A stretch of DNA of 64,000 nt. It comes from Mycolicibacterium fortuitum subsp. fortuitum (GTDB taxonomy: Bacteria > Actinomycetota > Actinomycetes > Mycobacteriales > Mycobacteriaceae). Position numbers and translations under genes: made by a program. The notes below the pieces were generated by a model. The model saw nothing but the letters and a program-made list of their open reading frames with translations. It did no database searches and was not told where the DNA came from. Positions 26,705 to 36,922 of the stretch are shown here, piece after piece. Every line of letters begins with the position of its first letter. Position 1 is the first letter of the stretch. The stretch spans positions 4,650,001-4,714,000 of the forward strand of contig NZ_AP025518.1 in assembly GCF_022179545.1 (NCBI RefSeq), written 5' to 3'.

Positions 26705-29005
26705 ATGGCCGTCAAGGAGTCCACCAGCCAACCACTGATCGGCAAGGGCTGGGTTCAGGGCGTCGCCCTGGTGATGATCTTCGGCTTCTTCGTCATGGGG
26801 CTGCTGGCCTACCGCACCTACACGGCATCGATGCCGATGCCCGACAAGGTGGTCACCGAATCCGGGCAGGTGGTGTTCACCGGCGACGAGATCACCCGCG
26901 GGCAGGAGCTCTTCCAGTCACGCGGCCTGCAGGAGTACGGGTCGATCGTCGGTCACGGTGCCTACCTCGGCCCCGACTACACCGCTGATTACTTGCGCCG
27001 GGCAACCGAAGATGTCGCCACCCAGCTGCGGGACGGGGGTATGGCCGACACCCACGACGCCGTCGTCACCGAGTTCCGGACCAACCGCTTCAACCCCGAG
27101 ACCCGAACCCTGGTGTTCACCGACCGACAGGCCGAGGCCTTCGACCGGATCACGCAGCACTATGCCGAATTCTTCGGGGAGGACTCCACCAAACACGGGC
27201 TGCTCCCCCGGCTCATCACCGACCCTGCCGAGATTCACGACCTGACCGCGTTCTTCGCCTGGACCGCATGGGCGTCGGCCGCTGACCGGCCCGGCCACAA
27301 CTACAGCTACACCAACAACTGGCCCAGCGAACCCCGCGTCAACAACGGCCCCACCGCACAGCTCATCGTCTGGTCGACGCTCTCGTTGATCATGCTGCTC
27401 GGCGGGACCGGCATCATGTTTGCCGTCTACGGGCGGTGGAGTCAGAAGATCGGTTGGCACAGTGCCGAAGCCCCGATGCTGTCATTCCGCCAGCCTGGCG
27501 AAGTTCCGCTGACGCGTGCACAGCGGTCGACCATCTGGTTCTTCGCCATCGTGTCGCTGCTGTTCTTGGCCCAGGCCCTGCTCGGCGGCGCCGTACAGCA
27601 CTACCGGGCCGACCTGTCGAACTTCTTCGGGCTCGACCTTGCCGCCATCCTGCCCTACAACCTGGCCCGCACCTGGCATCTGCAGCTGGCCCTGCTGTGG
27701 ACCGCCGCGGCGTTCCTGGCGGGTGGAATTTTCTTGACCCCGTTCATCTCCCGGCGTGAGCCGCGACGGCAGCACTGGCTGTCCTACGGCTTGCTCGGTG
27801 CGGTGGTGATCGTCGTCGTCGGCTCACTGATCACCGAGGCGCTGTCGATCTACGGGATCGTCCCGTCGGGTTCACTGTTCTCGCAGCAATGGGAGTACCT
27901 GGATCTCCCGCGGCTGTGGCAGATCCTGTTGATCGTCGGCATGTTCCTGTGGATTGCGATCATCTGGCGCGGCATGAGGGCCCGGCTCAAAACCGAGTCC
28001 AAGTTGAACATGCCATGGGTGTTCTTCTTCTCGGGCCTGGCGATTCCGATGTTCTACGCGGTGGGCCTGCTCGCCGGCAGCGACACCCACCTGACGGTGG
28101 CCGACTTCTGGCGCTTCTGGGTGGTGCACCTGTGGGTCGAGGATTTCCTCGAACTGTTCACCACGGTGATGGTGGCCTACATCTTCGTCATGCTCGGGGT
28201 GGTCAGTCAGCGCATCGCGCTCGGGGTGATCTTCCTCGACGTGATCCTGTATTCGGCAGGCGGCGTCATCGGCACCATGCATCACCTGTATTTCTCCGGA
28301 ACTCCGGTGGAACACATGGCCCTTGGCGCGTTCTTCTCCGCAGCCGAGGTGATCCCGTTGACGTTCCTCACCGTGGAGGCATGGGCCTTCCTCCAATTGG
28401 GGTCCAGACAGACCACCGGAGATGCCAAACCTTTCCCGCACCGCTGGGCAGTGATGTTCCTCGTGGCAGTCGGCTTCTGGAACTTCGTGGGCGCCGGCAT
28501 CTTCGGCTTCCTGATCAACCTGCCGATCGTGTCCTACTACCAGATCGGCACCGCGCTCACCGCCAATCACGCTCACGCCGCGATGATGGGTGTGTACGGA
28601 ATGCTCGCCGTAGGGCTGGCCATGTTCGCGTTCCGGTATGTGATTCCAGCCGACAAGTGGCCGGAGAAATGGGCGCGAGTATCGTTCTGGTGCCTCAACA
28701 TCGGCCTGGCCTGGATGGTGTTCGCCAGCCTGTTGCCGTTGGGTGTACTGCAGCTGTATCACTCGGTCAACGAGGGCTACTTCGAGGCGCGCTCGCTGGG
28801 CTACATCACCCAGCCCGGTAACGCGGTGCTGGAGTGGCTCCGGTTGCCCGGTGATCTGATCTTCATCATCGGCGGAGTAGTCCCGTTCGTCTGGATCGCC
28901 CTGCAGGCGGTGCGGCACTTCAAGTCCGGCCCGACCACCGACGAGATGCCCGAGAATCCGCTGTACACCGAGGTCAGCCCGACGCCCGTGCCGGAGGCGC
29001 GATGA
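26705..29005 (+). CDS. norZ: Quinol-dependent nitric oxide reductase (qNOR)
   Basis: A 766-residue single-subunit NO reductase that reduces two NO to N2O with electrons from quinol. It has an N-terminal membrane segment, a ~190-residue extracytoplasmic domain (QELFQSRGLQEYGSIVGHGA) and about 12 further membrane helices. Haem and FeB ligands are in YNLARTWHLQLALLW, VVHLWVEDFLEL, GTMHHLYFSGTP and TANHAHAAMMG. No CxxCH cytochrome c site is present, so it is the quinol type. The ATG at 26705 follows GGGGGAG. It leads an operon with two coupled genes and detoxifies NO from the nitrate-respiration side or from host attack. Confidence 0.93.
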   Translation: MAVKESTSQPLIGKGWVQGVALVMIFGFFVMGLLAYRTYTASMPMPDKVVTESGQVVFTGDEITRGQELFQSRGLQEYGSIVGHGAYLGPDYTADYLRRATEDVATQLRDGGMADTHDAVVTEFRTNRFNPETRTLVFTDRQAEAFDRITQHYAEFFGEDSTKHGLLPRLITDPAEIHDLTAFFAWTAWASAADRPGHNYSYTNNWPSEPRVNNGPTAQLIVWSTLSLIMLLGGTGIMFAVYGRWSQKIGWHSAEAPMLSFRQPGEVPLTRAQRSTIWFFAIVSLLFLAQALLGGAVQHYRADLSNFFGLDLAAILPYNLARTWHLQLALLWTAAAFLAGGIFLTPFISRREPRRQHWLSYGLLGAVVIVVVGSLITEALSIYGIVPSGSLFSQQWEYLDLPRLWQILLIVGMFLWIAIIWRGMRARLKTESKLNMPWVFFFSGLAIPMFYAVGLLAGSDTHLTVADFWRFWVVHLWVEDFLELFTTVMVAYIFVMLGVVSQRIALGVIFLDVILYSAGGVIGTMHHLYFSGTPVEHMALGAFFSAAEVIPLTFLTVEAWAFLQLGSRQTTGDAKPFPHRWAVMFLVAVGFWNFVGAGIFGFLINLPIVSYYQIGTALTANHAHAAMMGVYGMLAVGLAMFAFRYVIPADKWPEKWARVSFWCLNIGLAWMVFASLLPLGVLQLYHSVNEGYFEARSLGYITQPGNAVLEWLRLPGDLIFIIGGVVPFVWIALQAVRHFKSGPTTDEMPENPLYTEVSPTPVPEAR

Positions 29006-29628
29006 GCCCTCCGAGCACCGCGGTGTGGCTGATGGCGGGGTACGCCCTGGCACTGGTCGCGGTGGCCTGGGGATTCGACATGATGGCGCGGCGCGCCTCG
29101 ATGCGCGCGGCGCGTTGGCGCACTGGGCAATTCACCTATCACGCCGATCACGACGCCTGGATGTGCCCGCAGGACCAGTGGTTGTGGCCCACGTCCTTCG
29201 ACCCGGCCAACCGGGTGATGAGGTACCGCGCGAAGCCGTCGGTGTGCAACAGCTGCCCGGTGAAGTCCACTTGCACCAGCTCCGATCACGGCCGCGAGAT
29301 CAGTCGGGAGGTCGATCCGTGGCCGTACTCGGAAGCCGGACAGTTTCACCGCGGGATCGCCTGCGCGGTGGCCGGATTGGCGCTGGTCATGGTGGCGGCG
29401 ATGGCGATCGGGCAGCACGGTGCCGGTGATGTGGTCGTCCTGGTGGTGACGGCGACGGCCATCGTCGCCGCCGGTGTGCCACTGGCGCGCCACCTTTGGG
29501 CCAGCCCGGCCAACGCCCCCGACCATCTCCCGCACCGCACCGGTGAACAGGACATCACGGCCGTCAGCGTCGACCGGTTCACGACGAAGTGGGGCGGCGG
29601 CTGGGCCGACAGGAAGGAGACCCAGTGA
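29002..29628 (+). CDS. Membrane protein with transposase-like zinc motif, norZ operon
   Basis: A 208-residue protein coupled to norZ by an ATGA overlap. It has an N-terminal membrane segment (residues 7-28) and two more near 118-165. The cytoplasmic part between carries Cys55, Cys82, Cys85 and Cys91 in MCPQDQWLWP and YRAKPSVCNSCPVKSTCT, a pattern like the zinc-binding region of IS1182-type transposases (C-x2-CP-x5-C followed by a GRE-I-R run). There is no DDE catalytic core, so it is not a transposase. A metal site in a membrane partner of NO reductase is the inference; function unknown. Confidence 0.75.
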   Translation: MSPPSTAVWLMAGYALALVAVAWGFDMMARRASMRAARWRTGQFTYHADHDAWMCPQDQWLWPTSFDPANRVMRYRAKPSVCNSCPVKSTCTSSDHGREISREVDPWPYSEAGQFHRGIACAVAGLALVMVAAMAIGQHGAGDVVVLVVTATAIVAAGVPLARHLWASPANAPDHLPHRTGEQDITAVSVDRFTTKWGGGWADRKETQ

Positions 29629-30428
29629 CCGGATTGTGGTTCTTGCTCGCCGCGGCGGGGTTGATCGTATTGGTGGCGTTCGCGTACTTCTCGCTGAAGG
29701 TGCTGCGCGAGTACGAGCGGGGCGTGGTGTTCCGGATGGGCCGGGCCCGCCCGCTGTACGGGCCCGGACTGGTGGTCCTGCTGCCACTGGCCGATCGGAT
29801 GGTTCGGGTCGATCAGCGGGTGGTGACGCTGACCATCCCGCCGCAGGAAGTGATCACCCGCGACAATGTGCCGGCCCGGGTCAACGCCGTCGTGATGTTC
29901 CAAGTCACCGATCCGCTGAAAGCGATTATGGCCGTGGAGAACTACGCGGTGGCCACGTCGCAGATCGCGCAGACCACGCTGCGGTCACTGCTGGGCCGGG
30001 CCGATCTGGACACGCTGCTGGCGCACCGCGAGGATCTCAACGTCGACCTGCGCGGCATCATCGAAACCCAGAGCGCCCGCTGGGGTGTCGAGGTCCGCGT
30101 GGTCGAGATCAAAGATGTGGAGATCCCCGAATCGATGCAGCGGGCGATGGCCCGTGAGGCTGAGGCCGAACGTGAGCGCCGTGCCAAGGTGATCAACGCG
30201 CGCGGCGAACTGCAGGCCTCCGACGAGCTACGTCAGGCCGCCGAGACGCTGTCGAAGAACCCGGCCTCGCTACAGCTCAGGTATCTGCAGACACTGCTTG
30301 AGCTTGGTGCGGATCAGAATTCGACGGTGGTGTTCCCACTGCCGGTCGACATCATCACGCCGTTCTTGAAGAACCCCGCCAGTCTTGGTGAGGCGCTGGC
30401 CAATGGCCTGGCCAGACACCGGGACTAG
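29625..30428 (+). CDS. SPFH/stomatin-like protein (slipin)
   Basis: A 267-residue protein with one N-terminal membrane helix (WFLLAAAGLIVLVAFAYF) followed by the SPFH domain (LREYERGVVFRMGRARPLYGPGL, DNVPARVNAVVMFQV) and a C-terminal helical region ending in KNPASLGEALANGL. The GTG at 29625 overlaps the upstream stop (GTGA), behind AAGGAG. Slipins assemble into membrane scaffolds and often pair with membrane proteases; here the partner may be the NO reductase complex. It closes the norZ operon. Confidence 0.87.
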   Translation: MTGLWFLLAAAGLIVLVAFAYFSLKVLREYERGVVFRMGRARPLYGPGLVVLLPLADRMVRVDQRVVTLTIPPQEVITRDNVPARVNAVVMFQVTDPLKAIMAVENYAVATSQIAQTTLRSLLGRADLDTLLAHREDLNVDLRGIIETQSARWGVEVRVVEIKDVEIPESMQRAMAREAEAERERRAKVINARGELQASDELRQAAETLSKNPASLQLRYLQTLLELGADQNSTVVFPLPVDIITPFLKNPASLGEALANGLARHRD

Positions 30429-30435
30429 CCGCTGA

Positions 30436-31056
30436 TCAGCCGCTCAGTTGTGCAACGCACCGGTCGGACTCCACGAACGGGAGCAGACCGTCGACCGTGA
30501 CCGGCGCGTCCCAGGCCGTCATCGCCCCCTGCATCAGGCCCAGGTGAATCGGGCAGATCACCTCGGGGCGTTCCCGTGCAATTTCCAGAAATGGGCAGTG
30601 CCGCAAGGAGATTTCGGAGCCTGCGGCGTCGGCCTCGGGGGCGAAGCCGAGGTCGTCGAGCAGGTCGACCAACTTCTCGACGGCTGTTCCATCGGCCGCA
30701 TCGGAACGGGAGGCCGCCAACTGGGCACCCACCTTGCGCCCGGCCTCCCCGGTGCCCGCGCCCGGTGCTTGTGACGCCACCGACTCGGCCAATGCCTCGG
30801 CGAGCAACCGGTAGTGGCGCGGACCGCCCGGGTCCATGCCACGGACCGCGGCGAACAGCTGTGGCGGTCGCCCAGGCTTGTCGCGTGCCCCGGTGACGCG
30901 GCGGATCTGTTCCTGCTCGAGCAGCGCATCGAGGTGGAATCGCACGGTGTTGACGTGCACATCGAGTTTCTCCGCGATGGCCGCGATGCTCATCGGCGCA
31001 TCGGTGGCGCGCAGCAGCGTCAGGACGTCGCGGCGTCTTCCCCGCGGCGCGTTCAT
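30436..31056 (-). CDS. Winged-helix regulator with C-terminal Fe-S-type cysteines (SufR-like)
   Basis: A 206-residue protein with an N-terminal winged helix (residues ~8-70, [20 protein letters not shown], then [10 protein letters not shown]), a helical middle, and a C-terminal cluster Cys154-x13-Cys168-P-x-His171 plus Cys200 ([21 protein letters not shown]). This resembles the [4Fe-4S] site of SufR-like regulators, which sense Fe-S status, O2 or NO. Its start overlaps the ferredoxin stop by four bases. Location between an NO reductase operon and a ctaD gene suggests it senses NO or redox state and controls one of them. The cofactor is inferred. Confidence 0.75.
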   Translation of the reverse strand: MNAPRGRRRDVLTLLRATDAPMSIAAIAEKLDVHVNTVRFHLDALLEQEQIRRVTGARDKPGRPPQLFAAVRGMDPGGPRHYRLLAEALAESVASQAPGAGTGEAGRKVGAQLAASRSDAADGTAVEKLVDLLDDLGFAPEADAAGSEISLRHCPFLEIARERPEVICPIHLGLMQGAMTAWDAPVTVDGLLPFVESDRCVAQLSG

Positions 31057-31397
31057 GGCTGTTGCGGCGGCAGGCTCGCCACCAGCGGCGCGTCGGCGGC
31101 CACCGGCCCCAGTTTGGCCGCCCCGCCGGGCGAACCCAACGGCTCGTCCCGTCCCGGCAGCGTCTCGGAGAAGAACGCGTCGTTGTCCTCCTTGTAGGCC
31201 TCGAACTCGTCGGGCAGGTCGTCTTCGTAATAGATGGCCTCGACCGGGCAGACGGGTTCGCAGGCGCCGCAGTCCACACACTCGTCGGGATGGATGTATA
31301 GCGCACGGGCGCCCTCGTAGATGCAGTCGACCGGGCATTCCTCGACGCACGCGCGGTCCATCACATCGACACATGGCTTGCCGATCACGTATGTCAT
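31053..31397 (-). CDS. Seven-iron ferredoxin, second copy
   Basis: A 114-residue 7Fe ferredoxin, nearly identical to FdxC over the first 60 residues (same eight Cys spacing: [17 protein letters not shown] and [12 protein letters not shown]), with a different tail ([15 protein letters not shown]). Start ATG 31397. It heads an operon with the Fe-S-type regulator, and is divergent from ctaD across 47 bases. Likely electron donor; partner unknown. Confidence 0.92.
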   Translation of the reverse strand: MTYVIGKPCVDVMDRACVEECPVDCIYEGARALYIHPDECVDCGACEPVCPVEAIYYEDDLPDEFEAYKEDNDAFFSETLPGRDEPLGSPGGAAKLGPVAADAPLVASLPPQQP

Positions 31398-31407
31398 GGC
31401 CCATAGT

Positions 31408-31430
31408 TTATACAAGGTTTGTTTGTAAAA
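31408..31430. promoter_or_regulatory. Interrupted palindrome in the ferredoxin/ctaD gap
   Basis: TTATACAA (31408-31415) and TTGTAAAA (31423-31430) match as an inverted repeat at seven of eight positions with a seven-base spacer. It is A+T-rich against a GC-rich background and lies 11 bases from the ferredoxin start and 15 from the ctaD start. It is a good operator candidate for the regulator of the same operon. Confidence 0.5.
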
Positions 31431-31444
31431 ACTGGAGCAACGCG

Positions 31445-33142
31445 ATGACGGCACACACAACCTCATCCATCGGCACCGACCTCGTCAGTACGCGGCCTTT
31501 CCCGCCGCGCCTGGGGCCTCGCGGAAACCTGGTCTACAAGCTCATCACGACCACCGATCACAAGCTGATCGGAATCATGTACATGGTCGCCTGCTACGTC
31601 TTCTTCTTCACCGGTGGATTGATGGCGTTGTTCATCCGCACCGAACTCGCCGAACCTGGGCTGCAGTTCCTGTCCACCGAGCAGTACAACCAGTTGTTCA
31701 CCATGCACGGCACCGTGATGCTGCTGTTCTACGCCACCCCGATCGTGTTCGGGTTCGCCAACCTCGTGCTGCCTCTACAGATCGGTGCGCCCGATGTCGC
31801 GTTCCCGCGGCTCAACGCGCTTTCGTTCTGGCTGTTCGTGTTCGGCGCGCTCATTGCGCTCGCGGGTTTCATCACCCCTGGAGGCGCCGCAGACTTCGGC
31901 TGGACCGGCTACGCACCACTCAGTAACGCCATCCACTCCCCCGGCGCCGGCGGCGACCTGTGGATCCTGGGCCTGGCCGTGGCCGGGCTCGGCACCATCC
32001 TCGGCGCGGTCAACATGATCACCACCGTGGTGTGTATGCGCGCGCCCGGCATGGTGATGTTCCGGATGCCGATCTTCACCTGGAACATCCTCGTCACCAG
32101 CATTCTGGTGCTGATGGTGTTCCCGCTGCTGACCGCGGCATTGTTCGGCCTGGCCGCTGACCGGCACCTCGGTGCCCATATCTACGACCCCGCCAACGGC
32201 GGAGCCATCCTGTGGCAGCACCTGTTCTGGTTCTTCGGCCATCCCGAGGTCTACGTGGTGGCGTTGCCGTTCTTCGGCATCGTCACCGAGATCATCCCGG
32301 CGTTCTCCCGCAAGCCGCTGTTCGGCTACACCACGCTGGTCTATGCGACGATCAGCATCGGCGCCTTGTCGATGGCGGTCTGGGCTCACCACATGTTCGC
32401 AACGGGAGCCGTTCTACTGCCGTTCTTTTCGCTGATGTCGTACTTCATCGCAGTGCCGACAGGTATCAAGTTCTTCAACTGGATCGGCACGATGTGGAAG
32501 GGACAGTTGACCTTTGAAACACCCATGCTCTTCTCAGTGGGCTTCATGGTCACCTTCCTGCTCGGTGGACTGTCCGGCGTCATGCTGGCCAGCCCGCCGA
32601 TCGACTTCCACGTCACCGACACCTACTTCCTGATCGCACACTTCCACTACGTGCTGTTCGGCACCATCGTGTTCGCCTCGTTCGGAGGGGTGTACTTCTG
32701 GTTCCCGAAGATGACCGGCCGGTTGCTCGACGAGCGCCTGGGCAAGATCCATTTCTGGTTGACGTTCATCGGTTTTCACACCACATTCCTGGTGCAGCAC
32801 TGGCTGGGCAACGAGGGCATGCCCCGCCGCTATGCCGACTACCTGCCGTCGGACGGTTTCACCACGCTCAATGTGGTTTCGAGCATCGGCGCCTTCACCC
32901 TGGGCGTGTCGATGTTGCCGTTCGTATGGAACGTCTTCAAGAGCTGGCGCTACGGCGAACCTGTCGTCGTCGACGACCCGTGGGGCTACGGCAACTCACT
33001 GGAGTGGGCCACCAGTTGCCCGCCCCCGCGGCACAACTTCACCGAGTTGCCCCGGATCCGTTCCGAGCGGCCGGCTTTCGAACTGCACTACCCGCATATG
33101 GTCGAAAGGATGAGGGCCGAGTCCCACGTGGGCCGGCACTGA
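31445..33142 (+). CDS. ctaD: Cytochrome c oxidase (aa3-type) subunit I
   Basis: A 565-residue haem-copper oxidase subunit I with 12 membrane helices. Haem and CuB ligands are visible: [24 protein letters not shown] (His-Tyr cross-link), WAHHMFATG (CuB His pair) and [11 protein letters not shown] (haem His pair). The ATG at 31445 follows GGAG. No other oxidase subunit is encoded nearby. The housekeeping mycobacterial ctaD lies elsewhere in known genomes, so this is probably a second copy, and its setting beside NO reductase and a ferredoxin suggests use under special redox conditions. Confidence 0.92.
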   Translation: MTAHTTSSIGTDLVSTRPFPPRLGPRGNLVYKLITTTDHKLIGIMYMVACYVFFFTGGLMALFIRTELAEPGLQFLSTEQYNQLFTMHGTVMLLFYATPIVFGFANLVLPLQIGAPDVAFPRLNALSFWLFVFGALIALAGFITPGGAADFGWTGYAPLSNAIHSPGAGGDLWILGLAVAGLGTILGAVNMITTVVCMRAPGMVMFRMPIFTWNILVTSILVLMVFPLLTAALFGLAADRHLGAHIYDPANGGAILWQHLFWFFGHPEVYVVALPFFGIVTEIIPAFSRKPLFGYTTLVYATISIGALSMAVWAHHMFATGAVLLPFFSLMSYFIAVPTGIKFFNWIGTMWKGQLTFETPMLFSVGFMVTFLLGGLSGVMLASPPIDFHVTDTYFLIAHFHYVLFGTIVFASFGGVYFWFPKMTGRLLDERLGKIHFWLTFIGFHTTFLVQHWLGNEGMPRRYADYLPSDGFTTLNVVSSIGAFTLGVSMLPFVWNVFKSWRYGEPVVVDDPWGYGNSLEWATSCPPPRHNFTELPRIRSERPAFELHYPHMVERMRAESHVGRH

Positions 33143-33183
33143 AACGACGGCGCCCACTCCCCGGCGCCACTCCCGACGCACCA

Positions 33184-33233
33184 TTGTCACGCTGGAGTGG
33201 CCCTCGTTTCCGAGAGCCACTCCAGCGTGACAA
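33184..33233. terminator. Bidirectional terminator between ctaD and yceI
   Basis: Arms 33184-33201 and 33216-33233 pair perfectly over 18 bases; four more pairs (CTCG/CGAG) follow after one mismatch, closing a TTTC loop. It separates two convergent genes and begins 41 bases after the ctaD stop. Confidence 0.85.
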
Positions 33234-33254
33234 AGCGGTCGGTCGAGCGGCGGA

Positions 33255-33803
33255 TCACGCCTGCTTGAGAGCCTCGATTTCGAGGGTGATGGTGACCTTG
33301 TCGCCGACGACGGTGCCGCCGGTCTCCAGCGGCATGTCGATGTCGATGCCGAAGTCCTTGCGGTTCAACACGACCGAAGCCTCGAAACCGGCGACCGGAC
33401 CCTGGCCCATGCCGGGGTTGACACCGTTGTACTCGAGCTTGAGGGAAACCGGCTTGGTCACGCCTTTGAGGGTGAAGTCGCCGTCGACGATGTAGTCGTC
33501 ACCGTCGGTGCGCACGCCCGTGGAGACGAATGTGGCAGTCGGGTGATTGTCGGCGTCGAAGAAGTCTGCGGACCGCACGTGCGCGTCGCGCTGCTCGTTG
33601 CGGGTGTCGATGGAGTTGACGTCGATGGTGGCGCTTACCGACGGCGTGCCGTCCTCGGCGACTGTGATCGCGCCACTGAACGTCTCAAAGCTGCCGCGGA
33701 CCTTGCTCACCATGAGGTGGCGGACGGAAAAGTTGATCGACGAGTGCACGGGGTCGATGGCCCAGGTGCCTGCGGTCAGGTCGGTGGCTACTGCGACGGT
33801 CAT
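33255..33803 (-). CDS. YceI-family lipid-binding protein
   Basis: A 182-residue YceI-like lipocalin-fold protein. Features include WAIDPVHSSINFSVRHLMVSKVRG, DVNSIDTRNEQRDAHVRSADFFDADNHP split over two strands, GDFTLKGVTKPVSL and the end GDKVTITLEIEA. No signal peptide, so it is cytoplasmic here, unlike E. coli YceI. The ATG at 33803 follows AGGAG; a longer upstream frame is not supported. The family binds polyisoprenoids or other amphiphiles. Ends against ctaD with a shared terminator. Confidence 0.92.
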   Translation of the reverse strand: MTVAVATDLTAGTWAIDPVHSSINFSVRHLMVSKVRGSFETFSGAITVAEDGTPSVSATIDVNSIDTRNEQRDAHVRSADFFDADNHPTATFVSTGVRTDGDDYIVDGDFTLKGVTKPVSLKLEYNGVNPGMGQGPVAGFEASVVLNRKDFGIDIDMPLETGGTVVGDKVTITLEIEALKQA

Positions 33804-34128
33804 GGTGTCTCCTTGGGTTGTGCGGCCCGGTCGTTCCGGCACCTTCACGAGACATAACCGGACCGCAGTCCGATTCAATTCCCGGTTTCGCAGATTTTTT
33901 CCGCCTTTCCTGGCCGAGGGTGCGTGTCTGCTGCCCGGCGCGCCGCAAGATCCCCGCAGTTCAGGCACGCTCGTACAGGCATGAGGGGGCCAACTGCGGG
34001 CTATCGGAAGTACGCGTCACCTGCGCCGATGCTCGTGGAGTCCGGGCACGCTCGCGCGAGCGTGCGCAAAATGCTGACATTCCGCGGCGTGTCCACCGGC
34101 AGACGCGCACGCTCGCGGTGAAACGAGA
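33804..34128. other. yceI-fbiC gap with two palindromes, no gene
   Basis: No believable gene is present in these 325 bases. CGGACCGCAGTCCG (33859-33872) is a palindrome about 55 bases ahead of yceI and partly resembles a DosR box (9 of 14 positions), too weak to call. GCACGCTCGCGCGAGCGTGC (34046-34065) is a perfect 20-base palindrome, 64 bases beyond the fbiC stop, and may terminate fbiC. M. tuberculosis carries Rv1174c (TB8.4) next to fbiC; it is absent here. Confidence 0.5.
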
Positions 34129-36720
34129 TCAGGCAGCCAGCGGCGAGTAATCCGTGGTGCGTTGACGGGCCGGGCGGCCGATGCCCTCGGCGATCGCGAC
34201 GAGCTCGGCCACAGTTTTGGCCGACCCGTTCTCGGAACCGGCCATCCGGGAGATGGTCTCCTCCATCAACGTGCCGCCGAGATCGTTGGCACCGCCGCGC
34301 AGCATCACCTGGGTGCGTTCGACACCGAGTTTGACCCACGACGTCTGGATCGACGGGATCCGGCCGTGCAGCATGATCCGGGCCAGGGCGTGCACCGCCC
34401 GGTTGTCGCGGTGCGTCGGCCCGGGGCGCGAACCGCCGGCCAGGTACAGCGGCGAGGACTGATGCACGAACGGCAGCGGCACGAACTCGGTGAAGCCGCC
34501 GGTCTGGTCCTGGATGCCGCGGAGCACGTTGAGGTGACCCACCCAGTGCTTGGGGGTGTCGACGTGGCCGTACATCATCGTCGACGACGAGCGCAGCCCC
34601 ACCTCGTGCGCGGTCGTCACCACGTTGATCCACTCCGAAGCCGGCAGCTTGCCCTTGGTGAGCACCCAACGCACCTCGTCGTCGAGGATCTCGGCGGCCG
34701 TGCCGGGGATCGATCCAAGCCCGGCCTCGCGCAGCGACGTCAGCCATTCCCGCACGGACAACCCGCTGCGAGTGACGCCGTTGGCGATCTCCATGGGCGA
34801 GAACGCGTGCACGTGCATCGAGGGCACGCGGGCCTTGACGGCCCGCACCAGATCGGCGTAACCGGTGACGGGAAGCTCGGGGTCGATGCCGCCCTGCATG
34901 CAGACTTCGGTCGCACCGGCGACGTGCGCCTCCCAGGCGCGGTCGGCCACCTCGGCGGTGGACAGGGAATAGGCGTCGGCGTCGCCCTTGCGCTGCGCGA
35001 AAGCGCAGAACCGGCAGCCGGTGTAGCAGATGTTGGTGAAGTTGATGTTGCGGTTGACGACGTAGGTGACGTCGTCGCCGACGACATCGCGGCGCAGCGA
35101 ATCCGCCAGGGCGGCAACGGCGTCCAGCGCCGGACCGTCTGCGGTGGCCAACGCGAGGTACTCGTCGTCGCTGCAGCCGCCCGGATCGCGTTCGGCGGAA
35201 CGCAATGCGGCCAGCACGTCGGTGTCGACGCGTTCGGGCGCGCGGGCGGCCAGTTCGTGCACCTTGGCGCGGATCGACTCCCAGTCGCCGAACGCGCTGT
35301 CGAGGTCGCTCCGGGTCTCGGTGAGCCTGCCTTCGGAGTCGATCGCGGAGTGCAGATCAGTGCGGCCCAACGATTCTGATGCTTCGTCGGGTTCCTGCCA
35401 CGGCCGCCCGACCGGGTTGACGTCGAGGGCGAACCCGGTGTCGGGATCGGCCAGCGCATCGACATGCCCGCGCACCCGCGGATCGATCCAGGCCGCACCG
35501 GCCTGTACGTACTGCGGTTGGGCGGTGAGGCGCTGCACCAGGTCGTAGCCGGCCTCGGCGGTGACGTCGGCCAGATCGTCCAGCGCCGGCCAGGGGCGTT
35601 CGGGGTTGACGTGATCGGGGGTCAACGGTGATACGCCGCCCCAATCGTCGACACCGGCGCCGATGAGTGCCAGGCATTCGTCGCGCGACACCAGATTCGG
35701 CGGCGCCTGGATCCGCATCTTCGGCCCCAGCACCAAGCGCGTCACCGCGATCGTCGCGATGAAGTCGTCGATCCCGGCATCGGGCGTCGACGCCATGGCG
35801 GTGTGGTCCTTGGCCCGGAAGTTCTGCACGATCGCTTCTTGAACGTGCCCGAACTCCTTGTGGGACTTGCGGATTGCGTGCATCGTCTCAGCACGTTCGG
35901 TCAGGGTCTCGCCGATCCCGACCAGCAGGCCGGTGGTGAACGGGATGGACAGCCGGCCGGCGTCGTCCAGGGTGCGCAGCCGCACCGCCGGGTCCTTGTC
36001 GGGACTGCCGTAGTGCGCCTCGCCCTTGACCTCGAACAGGCGCCGGGAGGTGGTCTCCAGCATCATGCCCATCGACGGTGCGACGGGCTTCAGCCGAGAC
36101 AGCTCGGACCAGCTCATCACGCCCGGATTGAGATGCGGCAGCAGGCCGGTCTCCTCGAGCACGCGGATGGCCATGGCCCGCACATAGTCCAGCGTGGAGT
36201 CGTAGCCGCGCTCGTCGAGCCACTGCCGGGCCTCCTCCCAGCGTTCCTCGGGACGGTCGCCCAAGGTGAACAACGCCTCCTTGCAGCCCAGCTCGGCGCC
36301 CCGGCGGGCGACATCGAGAATCTCGTCGGGCTCCATGTACATGCCCATGCCCTGGGCGCGCAGCTTGCCGGGCACGGTCACAAAGGTGCAGTAGTGGCAG
36401 GTGTCGCGGCACAGATGCGTGACAGGGATGAAGACCTTGCGCGAATAACTGACCGGAAGCCGGCCGTTGACTCCACGCCGGCCCGCCGATTCCAGGCCCG
36501 CATCGCGCACCCGGGCGGCGCTGGCACACAGATCAGCCAGATCGTCGCCGCGGGCGGTCATGGCGATCGCGGCCTCGTCGACGTTGAGGGTCACGCCGTC
36601 ACGAGCCCGGCGCAACACCCGGCGCAGTGCTGCCGAAGTGGGCGGCGCGCTGGGCGCAGCAGGCTTCGGTGGGACGGCCGGGATGGGCAGATCGGCGCCG
36701 TGCTGGGGGTTCAGAGCCAC
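34129..36720 (-). CDS. fbiC: FO synthase, F420 biosynthesis
   Basis: An 863-residue fusion of two radical-SAM enzymes that makes the deazaflavin FO from tyrosine and diaminouracil. The N-terminal half (CofG-like) has [10 protein letters not shown]; the C-terminal half (CofH-like) has [10 protein letters not shown]. The GTG at 36720 is chosen because it yields [10 protein letters not shown] before the conserved [12 protein letters not shown] and removes 42 residues without family similarity; GGAA lies upstream. Corresponds to Rv1173. F420 is used in mycobacteria by many split-barrel oxidoreductases. Confidence 0.95.
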   Translation of the reverse strand: MALNPQHGADLPIPAVPPKPAAPSAPPTSAALRRVLRRARDGVTLNVDEAAIAMTARGDDLADLCASAARVRDAGLESAGRRGVNGRLPVSYSRKVFIPVTHLCRDTCHYCTFVTVPGKLRAQGMGMYMEPDEILDVARRGAELGCKEALFTLGDRPEERWEEARQWLDERGYDSTLDYVRAMAIRVLEETGLLPHLNPGVMSWSELSRLKPVAPSMGMMLETTSRRLFEVKGEAHYGSPDKDPAVRLRTLDDAGRLSIPFTTGLLVGIGETLTERAETMHAIRKSHKEFGHVQEAIVQNFRAKDHTAMASTPDAGIDDFIATIAVTRLVLGPKMRIQAPPNLVSRDECLALIGAGVDDWGGVSPLTPDHVNPERPWPALDDLADVTAEAGYDLVQRLTAQPQYVQAGAAWIDPRVRGHVDALADPDTGFALDVNPVGRPWQEPDEASESLGRTDLHSAIDSEGRLTETRSDLDSAFGDWESIRAKVHELAARAPERVDTDVLAALRSAERDPGGCSDDEYLALATADGPALDAVAALADSLRRDVVGDDVTYVVNRNINFTNICYTGCRFCAFAQRKGDADAYSLSTAEVADRAWEAHVAGATEVCMQGGIDPELPVTGYADLVRAVKARVPSMHVHAFSPMEIANGVTRSGLSVREWLTSLREAGLGSIPGTAAEILDDEVRWVLTKGKLPASEWINVVTTAHEVGLRSSSTMMYGHVDTPKHWVGHLNVLRGIQDQTGGFTEFVPLPFVHQSSPLYLAGGSRPGPTHRDNRAVHALARIMLHGRIPSIQTSWVKLGVERTQVMLRGGANDLGGTLMEETISRMAGSENGSAKTVAELVAIAEGIGRPARQRTTDYSPLAA

Positions 36721-36922
36721 TTCCGTGTAACCCCGTCGTTGTGCACGATCATCCACGCGTCTCACATTCTGAAACCAATGCGCCCGGCATACCGGCCACA
36801 GTAGACCGTGCAAGTCACTGCAATGCGGGGCCCTTACTGGACACACAACTTAAAGGTGCGACGAACGGGTTGCCGACCGCGTAAGTTGTTTCCGTCGGGA
36901 AGGGGATACCGAGGGAGTCGTG

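Noticed and set aside
29002..29628. Transposase or insertion sequence
   Set aside because: Only a zinc-motif resemblance is present; no DDE catalytic residues, no inverted repeats, and the gene is translationally coupled to norZ and a slipin gene.
33859..33872. DosR box upstream of yceI
   Set aside because: It is palindromic but matches only 9 of 14 DosR positions and lacks the central A/T pair.
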